Shown piece by piece: positions 54,888 to 63,012 of a stretch of DNA of 64,000 bases. The translations under genes and the position numbers were made by a program. The DNA comes from JACMLD01 sp044227095. Its GTDB lineage: Bacteria > Bacteroidota > Bacteroidia > Chitinophagales > Chitinophagaceae. The stretch's first letter is position 1, and the number at the start of each line of letters is the position of its first letter. Below the pieces are notes generated by a model. It saw only the letters and a list, made by a program, of their open reading frames with translations. It made no database searches and had not been told where the DNA came from. The stretch spans positions 930,001-994,000 of the forward strand of contig JBGAFV010000001.1 in the NCBI GenBank assembly GCA_044227095.1. Direction: 5' to 3'.

Positions 54888-56180
54888 ATGGAGTATTCAA
54901 CACAAACAGCCTGGCAAACAAAAGAAACAATAAAACAATTGCAGGAAGAAAAACTGCAATCGGTGCTTGCTTATTTGCAACATCATTCCCCTTTTTATAA
55001 AAAAATGTTTTTACAGCATAACATCAATATCGCTGCTGTAAAGACACTAGCCGATTTGCAAAAAATTCCTGTAACAACAAAAGAAGATCTGCAGCTATAC
55101 AATGATGAATTTTTATGTGTACCAAAAAATAAAATCATTGAATACACTTCTACTTCCGGCACCTTGGGCAGTCCTGTAACCATTGCACTTACCGAAAACG
55201 ATCTGCAGCGCCTTGCATTTAATGAATACAGTTCTTTTTTATGTGCCGACGGAAAAGCTGATGATATTTATCAGCTTATGCTTACACTCGACAGGCAGTT
55301 TATGGCGGGCATGGCATATTATGCAGGCATTCGTAAAATGGGCGCAGGCATTATACGTGTTGGGCCCGGCGTTCCATCTTTGCAATGGCAAACCATACAG
55401 CGCATTGGGCCAACTGCTATAGTAGCTGTGCCTTCATTTATTCTTAAACTGATACAATATGCTGCCGAGCATAAAATTGATATCAATAAAAGTTCTGTTA
55501 GGAAAGCCATTTGTATAGGAGAAAACATTCGCAATACAGATTTCTCTTTAAACATACTTGGCAAAAAAATTACTGAAGCATGGAATATACAATTGTATTC
55601 TACCTATGCCAGTACAGAAATGCAAACAGCATTTACAGAATGTGGTGCCGGCAAAGGAGGCCATCACAATACAGATTTACTGATTGTAGAATTGCTGAAT
55701 GATAACAATGAAACTGTTGCCCCCGGTGAAGAAGGCGAAGTAACCATTACAACACTTGGTGTAGAAGGCATGCCGCTATTGCGTTATAAAACGGGGGACA
55801 TATGCATGTACATGAATGATACCTGTAGTTGCGGACGCAATACATTGCGCCTCTCGCCAGTTCTTGGCCGCAAAAAGCAAATGATAAAATACAAGGGCAC
55901 TACATTATATCCGCCGGCATTGTTTGATTTATTAAATGAAATGGAAGAAGTGCTTGATTATATAGCAGAGGTTAGCAGCAATGATATTGGCATGGATGAA
56001 GTGCTGCTTTACATTTTACCATCTAACAATAACGAAGAAACAGACAGGCGCATACGGGCCTATTTGCAAGCAAAGCTTCGTGTAAGTCCGCATGTAAAAT
56101 ATGTTGCTGCGCAGGAAATACAAAAGATGCAATTTCCGGAAGGTGTTAGAAAACCATTGAAGTTTATAGATAAGAGATAA
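54888..56180 (+). CDS. PaaK-like adenylate-forming ligase
   Basis: This 430-residue protein belongs to the phenylacetate-CoA ligase branch of adenylate-forming enzymes: S-T-S-G-T-L-G-S-P-V (ATP loop), Y-S-T-Y-A-S-T-E (A5-like), G-E-E-G-E-V-T-I-T-T-L and Y-K-T-G-D-I. A Cys pair (C-S-C-G-R) near 315 matches family members. Next to tyrosine ammonia-lyase it most likely activates 4-hydroxycinnamate as AMP ester for loading onto CoA or ACP, the starter step of flexirubin. Its stop codon lies inside the repeat at 56174-56400. Confidence 0.87.
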   Translation: MEYSTQTAWQTKETIKQLQEEKLQSVLAYLQHHSPFYKKMFLQHNINIAAVKTLADLQKIPVTTKEDLQLYNDEFLCVPKNKIIEYTSTSGTLGSPVTIALTENDLQRLAFNEYSSFLCADGKADDIYQLMLTLDRQFMAGMAYYAGIRKMGAGIIRVGPGVPSLQWQTIQRIGPTAIVAVPSFILKLIQYAAEHKIDINKSSVRKAICIGENIRNTDFSLNILGKKITEAWNIQLYSTYASTEMQTAFTECGAGKGGHHNTDLLIVELLNDNNETVAPGEEGEVTITTLGVEGMPLLRYKTGDICMYMNDTCSCGRNTLRLSPVLGRKKQMIKYKGTTLYPPALFDLLNEMEEVLDYIAEVSSNDIGMDEVLLYILPSNNNEETDRRIRAYLQAKLRVSPHVKYVAAQEIQKMQFPEGVRKPLKFIDKR

Positions 56181-56400
56181 ATTGATAAATAACCACGGAG
56201 ACACAGGGAACACAAAGAAGCACAGAAGGTATTTAACGATCAAATACTGAAATGCGGAGATTGCATTAATGCGCCTAAAGGCGGATCTCTTTTGAGGCGA
56301 CACACAGGGACATCTTCGATGTAAACAAATTATCCTATTAATCTTTTAATCTCCGCCTGACTAAACGTCGTTCGGGCGGGCAATAAATCCTGGTTCAGAA
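56174..56400 (-). repeat. Dispersed repeat, copy B (inverted)
   Basis: This is the reverse-complement copy of 40131-40365, the two lying 16 kb apart in opposite orientation. It covers the end and stop codon of the PaaK-like gene. The CACGGAGACACAGGG-type end recurs as shorter fragments near 56474 and 31995. It has no coding sequence. Confidence 0.85.
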
Positions 56401-56435
56401 AATTAACCGCAGATACACAGGTGTTTCTTCAAAAC

Positions 56436-56646
56436 GGCTTGCAGCTAATAGCTAACTGCTTGTAGCTTTTCTTTACCACGGAGGCACAGATGATACGAGG
56501 AAGCACAGTGTTGCCTACAACCATAGTGAAGTCGCAGCGTTTAATTGAACAAACTTTTATAGCAACAGCTATTAGGATGATAACACGGAAAGTTTCTTAG
56601 AAACTACTAAGCTTGCAGCTAATAGCTAACTGCTTGTAGCTTTTCT
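56436..56646 (+). repeat. Direct repeat pair (GCTTGCAGCTAATAGC)
   Basis: Copy 1 at 56436-56472 and copy 2 at 56611-56646 share GCTTGCAGCTAATAGCTAAC, then CTGCTT(T)GTAGCTTTTCT, differing by one inserted T. They are related to the AGCTAATAGCTAAAAGC repeats beside rpsB at 14136-14230. Confidence 0.75.
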
Positions 56647-56709
56647 CTGCGTGAAACCTGCCCCGCCAACCTCTTCTGCATTCAAAACCAATATATCCCG
56701 TCTTTATAT

Positions 56710-56717
56710 TATTTTTG
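56710..56717 (+). promoter_or_regulatory. Candidate -7 box upstream of the ammonia-lyase gene
   Basis: TATTTTTG matches TAnnTTTG exactly and lies 28 bases before the ATG. No good -33 TTG is seen at 19-21 bases upstream, so the assignment is tentative. Confidence 0.4.
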
Positions 56718-56745
56718 GTGCTTTCAACCCTTATCAAACAGGTTT

Positions 56746-58329
56746 ATGAACGTTATTGTGGAAAAACAGCTCACTCTGAATGATTGTAATGAAATCTTAT
56801 TTAAAGGGAAACAGGTTTCCATACCCGCGGCTGCGCTTAAAAAAGTAGACGAAAGCCACCAATTTCTTAAAAGGTTTTCCAGGAACAAACTGATTTATGG
56901 TATCAATACCGGGTTTGGCCCAATGGCCCAATACAAGGTTAGCGAAGAAAACATTACACAATTACAATACAATCTTATAAGAAGCCATTGCTCCGGCGGT
57001 GGCAAGCTGCTTGAGCCTGTATTGGTAAAAGCATTAATGCTGGCCCGTTTAAACAGTTTGTTACAAGGTTTTTCCGGTGTTCATACAGATACGGTTGAAC
57101 TTTTAGCAACACTCATTAACAAAAATGTATACCCCTGTATTTATGAGCATGGCGGCGTTGGCGCCAGCGGAGACCTGGTACAACTGGCGCACCTGGCACT
57201 GGTGTTGATTGGCGAAGGCGAAGTGATTTATGAAGAAACCATGCAGCCAACAGAAAAAGTGTTTAAAGAACTCGGCATAAAACCGCTCACCATTTACATG
57301 CGTGAAGGATTGGCTATTTTAAATGGCACTTCTGCCATGACGGGTATAGGCCTTGTAAATATTATTGAAGCAAAAAAATTGTTGGAATGGTCGGTTACAC
57401 TTTCTGCCATGACCAATGAAGTGGTAGAAGCTTTTGACGACCATTATTCTTATGAACTGAATGTAGTTAAGAAACATACCGGGCAAAACAAGATTGCTGC
57501 TATGGAGCGGGAAATGCTGAAGGACAGTAAAATGATCCGCAGCCGCAGCCAGCATTTATACAAAGCAGAAAACATTAACCAGGAAGTATTTGAAGACAAA
57601 GTGCAGGAATATTATTCTTTGCGTTGTGTAAGCCAGGTGCTTGGCCCTATTTACGATACCATTATGGCAGCAGAAGAAGTTGTGGTGAACGAACTGAATT
57701 CAGTAAATGATAACCCGGTAATAGATGTTGCCAACGAAAACATTTTTCACGGCGGAAATTTTCATGGCGATTATGTTTCGCTTGAAATGGATAAGCTGAA
57801 AGTGGCCACCACCAAGCTTTCTATGCTGGCAGAAAGACAACTTAATTATTTACTGAACGATAAACTGAACCAGAAATTTCCACCTTTTGTAAACCTCGGT
57901 GTACTGGGTTTTAATTTTGGTGTACAGGGCATGCAGTTTTCTGCAACATCTACCGTAGCAGAAAATCAAACACTTTCATTTCCTATGTATGTGCATAGCA
58001 TACCCAATAACAACGACAACCAGGATATTGTAAGCATGGGCTGCAATGCTGCCAATATTACAAAAAGAGTAATAGACAATTCTTTTGAAGTATTAGCTAT
58101 ACAAATGATAGCCGTATTGCAGGCTGTAGATTTTCTTGAGTGTACAGATAAACTTTCAAGCTATACCTTGCGTGTATACAAAGAAGTAAGAAATATATTT
58201 CCGAAGTTTATTGAAGACAAACCCATGTACAAAGAATTGAAACAGGTAAAAACCTACCTGGAAAAAGCAGAAAATGTTTTTTCTGCAAGGGCAGAAGCAA
58301 AACAGGTTTCAGCATCACTTGCCAAATAG
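56746..58329 (+). CDS. Tyrosine ammonia-lyase (MIO aromatic amino acid lyase)
   Basis: This 527-residue lyase has the MIO triad Ala140-Ser141-Gly142 in G-G-V-G-A-S-G-D-L, I-Y-G-I-N-T-G-F-G-P with the catalytic Tyr, and N-N-N-D-N-Q-D near 425. The selectivity segment is N-L-I-R-S-H-C-S-G-G-G. The same R-S-H-S-S-G-type segment occurs, as I recall it, in the characterised Flavobacterium johnsoniae tyrosine ammonia-lyase, so Ser-His here does not mean histidine. The surrounding ligase, KS and ACP genes agree with production of 4-coumarate from tyrosine. No hut genes are nearby. Phenylalanine as a minor substrate is possible. Confidence 0.88.
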   Translation: MNVIVEKQLTLNDCNEILFKGKQVSIPAAALKKVDESHQFLKRFSRNKLIYGINTGFGPMAQYKVSEENITQLQYNLIRSHCSGGGKLLEPVLVKALMLARLNSLLQGFSGVHTDTVELLATLINKNVYPCIYEHGGVGASGDLVQLAHLALVLIGEGEVIYEETMQPTEKVFKELGIKPLTIYMREGLAILNGTSAMTGIGLVNIIEAKKLLEWSVTLSAMTNEVVEAFDDHYSYELNVVKKHTGQNKIAAMEREMLKDSKMIRSRSQHLYKAENINQEVFEDKVQEYYSLRCVSQVLGPIYDTIMAAEEVVVNELNSVNDNPVIDVANENIFHGGNFHGDYVSLEMDKLKVATTKLSMLAERQLNYLLNDKLNQKFPPFVNLGVLGFNFGVQGMQFSATSTVAENQTLSFPMYVHSIPNNNDNQDIVSMGCNAANITKRVIDNSFEVLAIQMIAVLQAVDFLECTDKLSSYTLRVYKEVRNIFPKFIEDKPMYKELKQVKTYLEKAENVFSARAEAKQVSASLAK

Positions 58330-58366
58330 GTTCAAACACCAATCTTACCAATAATAACCATCACAA

Positions 58367-59095
58367 ATGAACTGTGCTTTAGTAACCGGCGGATCTCGAG
58401 GAATAGGAAGGGCCATTTGTATAAAACTGGCAACTATGGGCTATTATGTATTGGTAAATTATAAAGGCAACGAAACAGAAGCTTCCAATACCATTGCATT
58501 AATAAAAGCAAATGGTGGAGATGGTGAATTAATTCAGTTTGATGTAGCCCAAAAAGAAGACATTCAGCAAAAGCTGGGCGGCTGGATAGAAACCAATAAA
58601 GAAAAAAATATTGAAGTGTTGGTTAACAATGCCGGCATAAAAGAAGACGGCCTGATGGTGTTTATGAAAGACAGCCAGTGGGATGATGTGCTAAAAACAA
58701 GTCTCGATGGATTTTTTTATGTGACCCGTCTTGTACTTAATGGCATGTTGCTGAAAAGGTATGGCCGCATTATTAATGTAGTTTCTTTATCGGGCTTAAA
58801 AGGAATGGCGGGACAAACAAATTACTCCGCAGCCAAAGCAGGTGTAATTGGCGCCACAAAAGCATTAGCACAGGAAATTGGCCGCCGTGGCATTACTGTA
58901 AATGCAGTTGCACCAGGTTTTATTAAAACAGACATGACGGAAGACTTAAACGAAAAAGAACTGGCCGCCATGGTTCCGGTAAAACGTTTTGGACTGCCGG
59001 AAGAAGTAGCCCATGCAGTTGCATTTCTTGCTTCCAAAGAATCCGGATATATAACAGCAGAAGTATTATCTGTAAATGGCGGCTTGTATTCCTGA
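58367..59095 (+). CDS. 3-ketoacyl-ACP reductase, FabG-like SDR
   Basis: This 242-residue short-chain dehydrogenase has the NADPH motif T-G-G-S-R-G-I-G, the N-N-A-G strand, and the catalytic Ser/Tyr/Lys with Y-S-A-A-K-A-G. G-F-I-K-T-D-M-T and the C-terminal V-N-G-G-L-Y are typical of FabG. It would reduce the 3-keto group after each elongation in polyene assembly. It lies 37 bases after the ammonia-lyase gene and is probably in its operon. Confidence 0.93.
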   Translation: MNCALVTGGSRGIGRAICIKLATMGYYVLVNYKGNETEASNTIALIKANGGDGELIQFDVAQKEDIQQKLGGWIETNKEKNIEVLVNNAGIKEDGLMVFMKDSQWDDVLKTSLDGFFYVTRLVLNGMLLKRYGRIINVVSLSGLKGMAGQTNYSAAKAGVIGATKALAQEIGRRGITVNAVAPGFIKTDMTEDLNEKELAAMVPVKRFGLPEEVAHAVAFLASKESGYITAEVLSVNGGLYS

Positions 59096-59518
59096 TACAA
59101 TTAATCCAGCTATAATTTTCACAAAAACTTTTTATTGGTTTTACGTGCTAAAAAACATTAGGCAGTACAGCTGTTTATAAAGTTAATAATATTGATCTTT
59201 GCAAAGAATAAGCAGCTTTGCAAAACGTACCAGTTAGGAGTATAAAAATCTATAGATAAATACGTGGTCTTGAATTATTTTTATGCCGGTGCAGACAGAT
59301 GCCGGTAAAATAACGTTGGAGAATTTCAAGTATTTAGATTTTAGTATTCAGTATATAGATTTTGTTGAAGCAGTGAATATAGCGTTGTTTAACCAGGGCC
59401 TGTTTATTCGTTTTACAATAGCTGAAGAGTGCGACGCAAGGATGATCAATCATTGTTATGATGCCGGCTCAATAAAAATCATTTGTCTTTATACTAAATA
59501 CGCTATACTACATACTAT
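59096..59518. other. Intergenic region with repeat, between KR and KS genes
   Basis: These 423 bases contain a self-similar inverted repeat (59329-59360 with 59489-59519), the 16-base motif at 59425-59440 and no convincing gene. A 79-codon open frame ending across the KS start has repeat-derived composition and is not annotated. A promoter for the KS operon is likely but no clear box was identified. Confidence 0.5.
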
Positions 59519-59519
59519 A
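59329..59519. repeat. TATTTAG/CTAAATA imperfect inverted repeat
   Basis: The left arm is AGTATTTAGATTTTAGTATT and what follows to 59360. The right arm (59489-59519) is built of TATACTAAATACGCTATACT, its near-complement. The core between them includes AAGAGTGCGACGCAAG (59425-59440), matched at 16141-16156. It is a likely dispersed element that ends against the KS start codon. Confidence 0.5.
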
Positions 59520-60739
59520 TGAACAGAGTAGTGATAACAGGAATGGGCATTTATTCTTGTCTTGGTAAAAACCTTGACGAGGTAAAGCAATCGTTGTATG
59601 ATGGTAAGTCGGGTATTGTGTTTGATGCCGAACGCAAAGCTTTTGGTTACAGAAGTGCCCTTACTGGTTTTGTAGAAAGGCCAAACCTGAAAGGCTTGCT
59701 AGACAGGCGGGCAAGGATTATGCTTCCGGAACAGGGCGAATATGCTTACCTGGCTACAATAGAAGCATTGAAGCAGGCAAAAATGGATCAGGATTATATT
59801 GATAGCAAAGAAGTAGGTGTGTTGTATGGCAATGATAGTTCTGCAGAACCTGTAGTGCATGGAACTGATGTTATTCGTGAAAAAAAAGATACCATGCTGG
59901 TAGGTTCGGGTTCTGTTTTTCAGACCATGAACTCTACAGTAACCATGAACCTGGCTACCATATTTAAACTTCGTGGCATTAATTTTACCGTTAGTGCGGC
60001 GTGTGCAAGCGGTTCCCATGCAATTGGTTTGGGTTATCATTTTATAAAAAGTGGTTTGCAGGAATGCGTTATCTGCGGCGGTGCGCAGGAAGTAAACAAA
60101 TATTCAATGGGCAATTTTGATGCTTTGTCAGCTTTTTCCATCCGTGAATCAGACCCGGCAAAAGCATCAAGGCCTTTTGACAGGGACAGGGATGGCCTTA
60201 TACCCAGCGGTGGTGCAGCCACGGTTATTATCGAAAGCCTCGAATCGGCCCAAAAAAGAGGTGCGCCCATTTTAGGCGAGATATTAGGTTATGGTTTTTC
60301 TTCCAACGGCGGGCATATTTCTAACCCAACTGTTGATGGACCGGTACGGGCATTAAGCATGGCTTTAAAAGATGCTGGCCTAATGGCTAAAGACATTGCC
60401 TATATTAATGCACATGCAACGTCTACTCCGGCCGGCGATGCAAGCGAAGCAAAGGCAATTGATCAGGTTTTTGGGGCATCGCTGCCTTATGTAAGTTCAA
60501 CAAAATCTATGACCGGGCACGAGTGCTGGATGGCGGGGGCGAGTGAAATTGTGTATTCTATGCTGATGATGCAAAACGGTTTTGTGGCGCCAAACATCAA
60601 CTTTGAAAACCCCGACGAAGATTCTGCCAAACTGAACATAGTAAAAAATACGATTAATAAAGAATTTGAAATATTTTTGTCGAATTCCTTCGGGTTTGGG
60701 GGAACAAATTCATCCCTGGTTGTAAAAAAGTGGACCTGA
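59519..60739 (+). CDS. Beta-ketoacyl-ACP synthase (KAS II-like)
   Basis: This 406-residue elongating thiolase-fold enzyme has the nucleophile Cys162 in S-A-A-C-A-S-G-S-H, and the two histidines in N-A-H-A-T-S-T-P-A-G-D and S-M-T-G-H-E-C-W. F-G-F-G-G-T-N-S-S-L near the end is typical of FabF. The G-H-E-C-W variation is found in the aryl-polyene KS group rather than in housekeeping FabF (which has G-H-L-L/T-G). It is followed after 13 bases by the ACP gene. Together they form the type II elongation core. Confidence 0.92.
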   Translation: MNRVVITGMGIYSCLGKNLDEVKQSLYDGKSGIVFDAERKAFGYRSALTGFVERPNLKGLLDRRARIMLPEQGEYAYLATIEALKQAKMDQDYIDSKEVGVLYGNDSSAEPVVHGTDVIREKKDTMLVGSGSVFQTMNSTVTMNLATIFKLRGINFTVSAACASGSHAIGLGYHFIKSGLQECVICGGAQEVNKYSMGNFDALSAFSIRESDPAKASRPFDRDRDGLIPSGGAATVIIESLESAQKRGAPILGEILGYGFSSNGGHISNPTVDGPVRALSMALKDAGLMAKDIAYINAHATSTPAGDASEAKAIDQVFGASLPYVSSTKSMTGHECWMAGASEIVYSMLMMQNGFVAPNINFENPDEDSAKLNIVKNTINKEFEIFLSNSFGFGGTNSSLVVKKWT

Positions 60740-60752
60740 TAATATTACTCAT

Positions 60753-61010
60753 ATGAACAACGTAGACATTATCCTTAAAATAAACGAATTCATTGCAGAA
60801 GAATTTGAAGTAGATCCGGGCAAAATTACCCCGGAAGCCAACCTCAAAGAAACACTTGATCTGGATAGCCTGGATTATATAGACCTTGTAGTAGTGGTAG
60901 AAAGCAATTTTGGTTTTAAAGTAAAACCAGAAGATTTTACCGGCATCATCACATTCCAGGATTTCTATGATTATGTAACCCGCCGCGTTAATGCAAAAGA
61001 ACTCGCATAA
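60753..61010 (+). CDS. Acyl carrier protein
   Basis: This 85-residue ACP has the phosphopantetheine serine Ser39 in L-D-L-D-S-L-D-Y-I-D-L, on a helical acidic protein of normal length. It lies directly after the ketosynthase gene and ends in a one-base overlap with the acyltransferase start (TAATG). It carries the growing aryl-polyene chain. AcpS at 54441 is the probable activator. Confidence 0.93.
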   Translation: MNNVDIILKINEFIAEEFEVDPGKITPEANLKETLDLDSLDYIDLVVVVESNFGFKVKPEDFTGIITFQDFYDYVTRRVNAKELA

Positions 61011-61891
61011 TGCCTTCCTGGCAAGGTAAAAGCAGGGGCACACCACTTGGTTACCGCATTTTTGTTAGTATCCTGAAACACCTGGGGGTTATGCCCGCTT
61101 ATTTGTTACTCAGGCTTGTGGTTATTTATTATTTTTTGTTCTCGTTCCGGTCATCAAAACTCATATTTTATTATTTTCATAAAAAGTTACATTTCGGCCG
61201 TTTAAAATCAATTGGCCTGTTGTATAAAAATTATTACAGGCTTGGGCAAACGATAATTGACAAAGTGGTTGTTATGGCTGGTATAAAAAATAAATTCACC
61301 TTCAATTTTGATGGCGAAGAAAACCTGCACAAAATAACAGCACTAAAAAAAGGCGGCTTGTTGTTAAGTGCTCACCTCGGTAACTGGGAAATTGCTGGCC
61401 ATTTATTAATAAGACTGGAAACAAAGATTAATATAGTGATGTATGATGGCGAGCATGAGCAGATAAAAAAATATATGGAAGGGGTAACGGGCAAAAGAAA
61501 TATGAATGTGATAGTGATTAAAGACGATCTTTCGCATATATATGCAATCAGCGAAGCGCTAAAAAATAATGAACTGGTTTGTATACATGCAGACAGGTTT
61601 GTAGAAGGCAATAAAACATTAACCTGTAATTTTTTGGGTGAGCCTGCAAAGTTTCCGGCAGGCCCGTTTGTATTGGCCGCTACATTTAAAGTACCGCTTT
61701 CTTTTGTATTTGCTTTTAAAGAAACAAATTTTCACTATCACTTCTATGCAAGTGAAATAAAAGATTATGCAGGGTTAACCAAAGACGCAATGACGCAGCA
61801 GGTGTTAAAAGATTTTGCTGCACAAATGGAAGAAAAAGCAAAGCTGTACCCTGAGCAATGGTTTAATTATTATAATTTCTGGCAAGCGTAA
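61010..61891 (+). CDS. LpxL/HtrB-family lipid acyltransferase
   Basis: This 293-residue membrane-associated acyltransferase has the HX4E pair His122-Glu127 in A-H-L-G-N-W-E, one N-terminal membrane segment, and A-G-P-F-V-L-A-A, typical of late lipid A acyltransferases. In aryl-polyene and flexirubin loci such enzymes are candidates for transfer of the ACP-bound chain onto a lipid or dialkylresorcinol hydroxyl. It overlaps the ACP gene by one base and abuts the next gene. No lpx genes are nearby, so a dedicated pigment role is preferred over lipid A. Confidence 0.87.
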   Translation: MPSWQGKSRGTPLGYRIFVSILKHLGVMPAYLLLRLVVIYYFLFSFRSSKLIFYYFHKKLHFGRLKSIGLLYKNYYRLGQTIIDKVVVMAGIKNKFTFNFDGEENLHKITALKKGGLLLSAHLGNWEIAGHLLIRLETKINIVMYDGEHEQIKKYMEGVTGKRNMNVIVIKDDLSHIYAISEALKNNELVCIHADRFVEGNKTLTCNFLGEPAKFPAGPFVLAATFKVPLSFVFAFKETNFHYHFYASEIKDYAGLTKDAMTQQVLKDFAAQMEEKAKLYPEQWFNYYNFWQA

Positions 61892-62323
61892 ATGTTAGTA
61901 CTAAAAGAAAATATAGAATCGCTGATACCGCAACGGAAGCCTTTTGTAATGATAGATGAGCTTACCGGTTCTGATGGCACACATACCAGCACACAACTGC
62001 AGGTAAGGGCCGATAATATTTTTGTAGAAAATGGTTTGCTTACAGAACCCGGCCTGCTTGAAAACATTGCACAAACCGCTGCAGCAAGAGCAGGCTATGA
62101 AGCGCAAAAAGACAATTCACCAGTAAGGATAGGTTATATTGGCGCTGTTAAAAATTTTGAAGTACTGGCATTACCAGCAGTAGGCGATGTATTGGAAACT
62201 GTTCTTATTACCGGCAACCAGGTATTTGATGTTACTGTGGTAAAAGGAACGGTTAGCTGCAATGGTAAAATACTGGCGAAATGTGAAATGAAAATTTTTA
62301 TTAAAAATCATAAAAAAATTTAA
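61892..62323 (+). CDS. Hotdog-fold 3-hydroxyacyl-ACP dehydratase-like protein
   Basis: This 143-residue hotdog protein begins like FabZ (E-S-L-I-P-Q-R-K-P-F-V-M-I-D-E-L) and has L-L-E-N-I-A-Q-T-A-A-A-R-A-G with the conserved Glu. The segment where FabZ has G-H-F-P-G-x-P-V reads F-V-E-N-G-L-L-T-E-P, so the catalytic histidine seems to be absent. It could work as one half of a heterodimer, as reported for the two Ape dehydratases of aryl-polyene systems. The start codon follows directly on the acyltransferase stop. Likely role: dehydration of the 3-hydroxyacyl-ACP intermediate. Confidence 0.82.
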   Translation: MLVLKENIESLIPQRKPFVMIDELTGSDGTHTSTQLQVRADNIFVENGLLTEPGLLENIAQTAAARAGYEAQKDNSPVRIGYIGAVKNFEVLALPAVGDVLETVLITGNQVFDVTVVKGTVSCNGKILAKCEMKIFIKNHKKI

Positions 62324-62325
62324 CC

Positions 62326-62976
62326 ATGAAACGTTTAGTAAACGCCGGCATTTTCATGTCATTTATTTTTTTGCTTTCTTTACCGTTATCAGCATTTTCG
62401 CAAACACTCAAAGAGTTTTTTAATTCAAGCGAAACAACAGCACTTTATTTGGGAATAGATTTTACACAAACAAGATTGATTGATGATGCCACTGCAAATG
62501 AAATAGATGTTCGTGACAGGCAATATGCAGGCATAAACGAACTTATTCTTACAGAAGCAAAAAAGTATGATGTAAACGGCGCATTTCATAAAAGCAATAT
62601 CGATCACGACCTGGGCATGGTAAATAAAAGAAACCTTCAGGCCGACGCTGGTAAAATTAAATCTACCAACACAAGCGATTTTCACCGTTTAAAACCAGAA
62701 GATATTAATACACTGGTTAAAGGTTTTGATTTTGGCGATAAGAAAGGCCTCGGTATTTTGTTTGTAATGGAAGCAATGAGCAAATCGGGCAAAGCCTCTG
62801 CCATTTGGGTAACATTTATAGACATAAAAGCCAAAAAGGTATTGATGACGGAGCGTATGGAAGAAAAAACAAAAGGCGGTTTTAGTTTCCGCAACCTTTG
62901 GGCTTCTTCTATTAAAAATTTGCTTGACGATATAGAAAGTGATAAGTATAAAGAATGGAAAGCAAAATACCAATAA
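62326..62976 (+). CDS. Exported protein of unknown function in the pigment locus
   Basis: This 216-residue protein has a clear signal peptide (M-K-R-L-V-N-A-G-I-F-M-S-F-I-F-L-L-S-L-P-L-S-A-F-S), so it is periplasmic or outer-membrane attached. The mature part contains T-A-L-Y-L-G-I-D-F-T-Q-T-R, an acidic middle, and A-I-W-V-T-F-I-D-I-K-A-K-K-V-L-M-T-E-R. No catalytic motif is recognised and I see no clear LolA likeness. It starts two bases after the dehydratase gene and 36 bases before the thioesterase gene, so it is part of the operon and may help deliver pigment to the outer membrane. Confidence 0.72.
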   Translation: MKRLVNAGIFMSFIFLLSLPLSAFSQTLKEFFNSSETTALYLGIDFTQTRLIDDATANEIDVRDRQYAGINELILTEAKKYDVNGAFHKSNIDHDLGMVNKRNLQADAGKIKSTNTSDFHRLKPEDINTLVKGFDFGDKKGLGILFVMEAMSKSGKASAIWVTFIDIKAKKVLMTERMEEKTKGGFSFRNLWASSIKNLLDDIESDKYKEWKAKYQ

Positions 62977-63012
62977 GAATTATAAGGTATTTCGTTTGAG
63001 AATAAATATAGC

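Larger units (their letters stand above)
56181..56745. other. Repeat-rich intergenic region ahead of the ammonia-lyase gene
   Basis: This 565-base gap splits the pigment locus. It contains most of repeat copy B, a fragment of the same family near 56474, and two direct copies of a 36/37-base repeat (56436-56472 and 56611-56646). A TATTTTTG box at 56710-56717 fits the Bacteroidota -7 consensus TAnnTTTG, 28 bases before the next start codon, so a new transcript probably begins here. Confidence 0.6.

Noticed and set aside
56746..58329. Annotation as histidine ammonia-lyase (hutH).
   Set aside because: No hut genes are adjacent, the pathway context is aryl polyene, and the Ser-His selectivity segment is also found, from memory, in a proven bacterial tyrosine ammonia-lyase.
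59283..59522. 79-codon open frame ending across the KS start codon (ATGA overlap).
   Set aside because: Both ends consist of the TATTTAG/CTAAATA inverted repeat and the protein has no recognisable pattern, so it is repeat-derived sequence.
62326..62976. Annotation as LolA-like carrier.
   Set aside because: Only position and signal peptide agree; no LolA motif was recognised.
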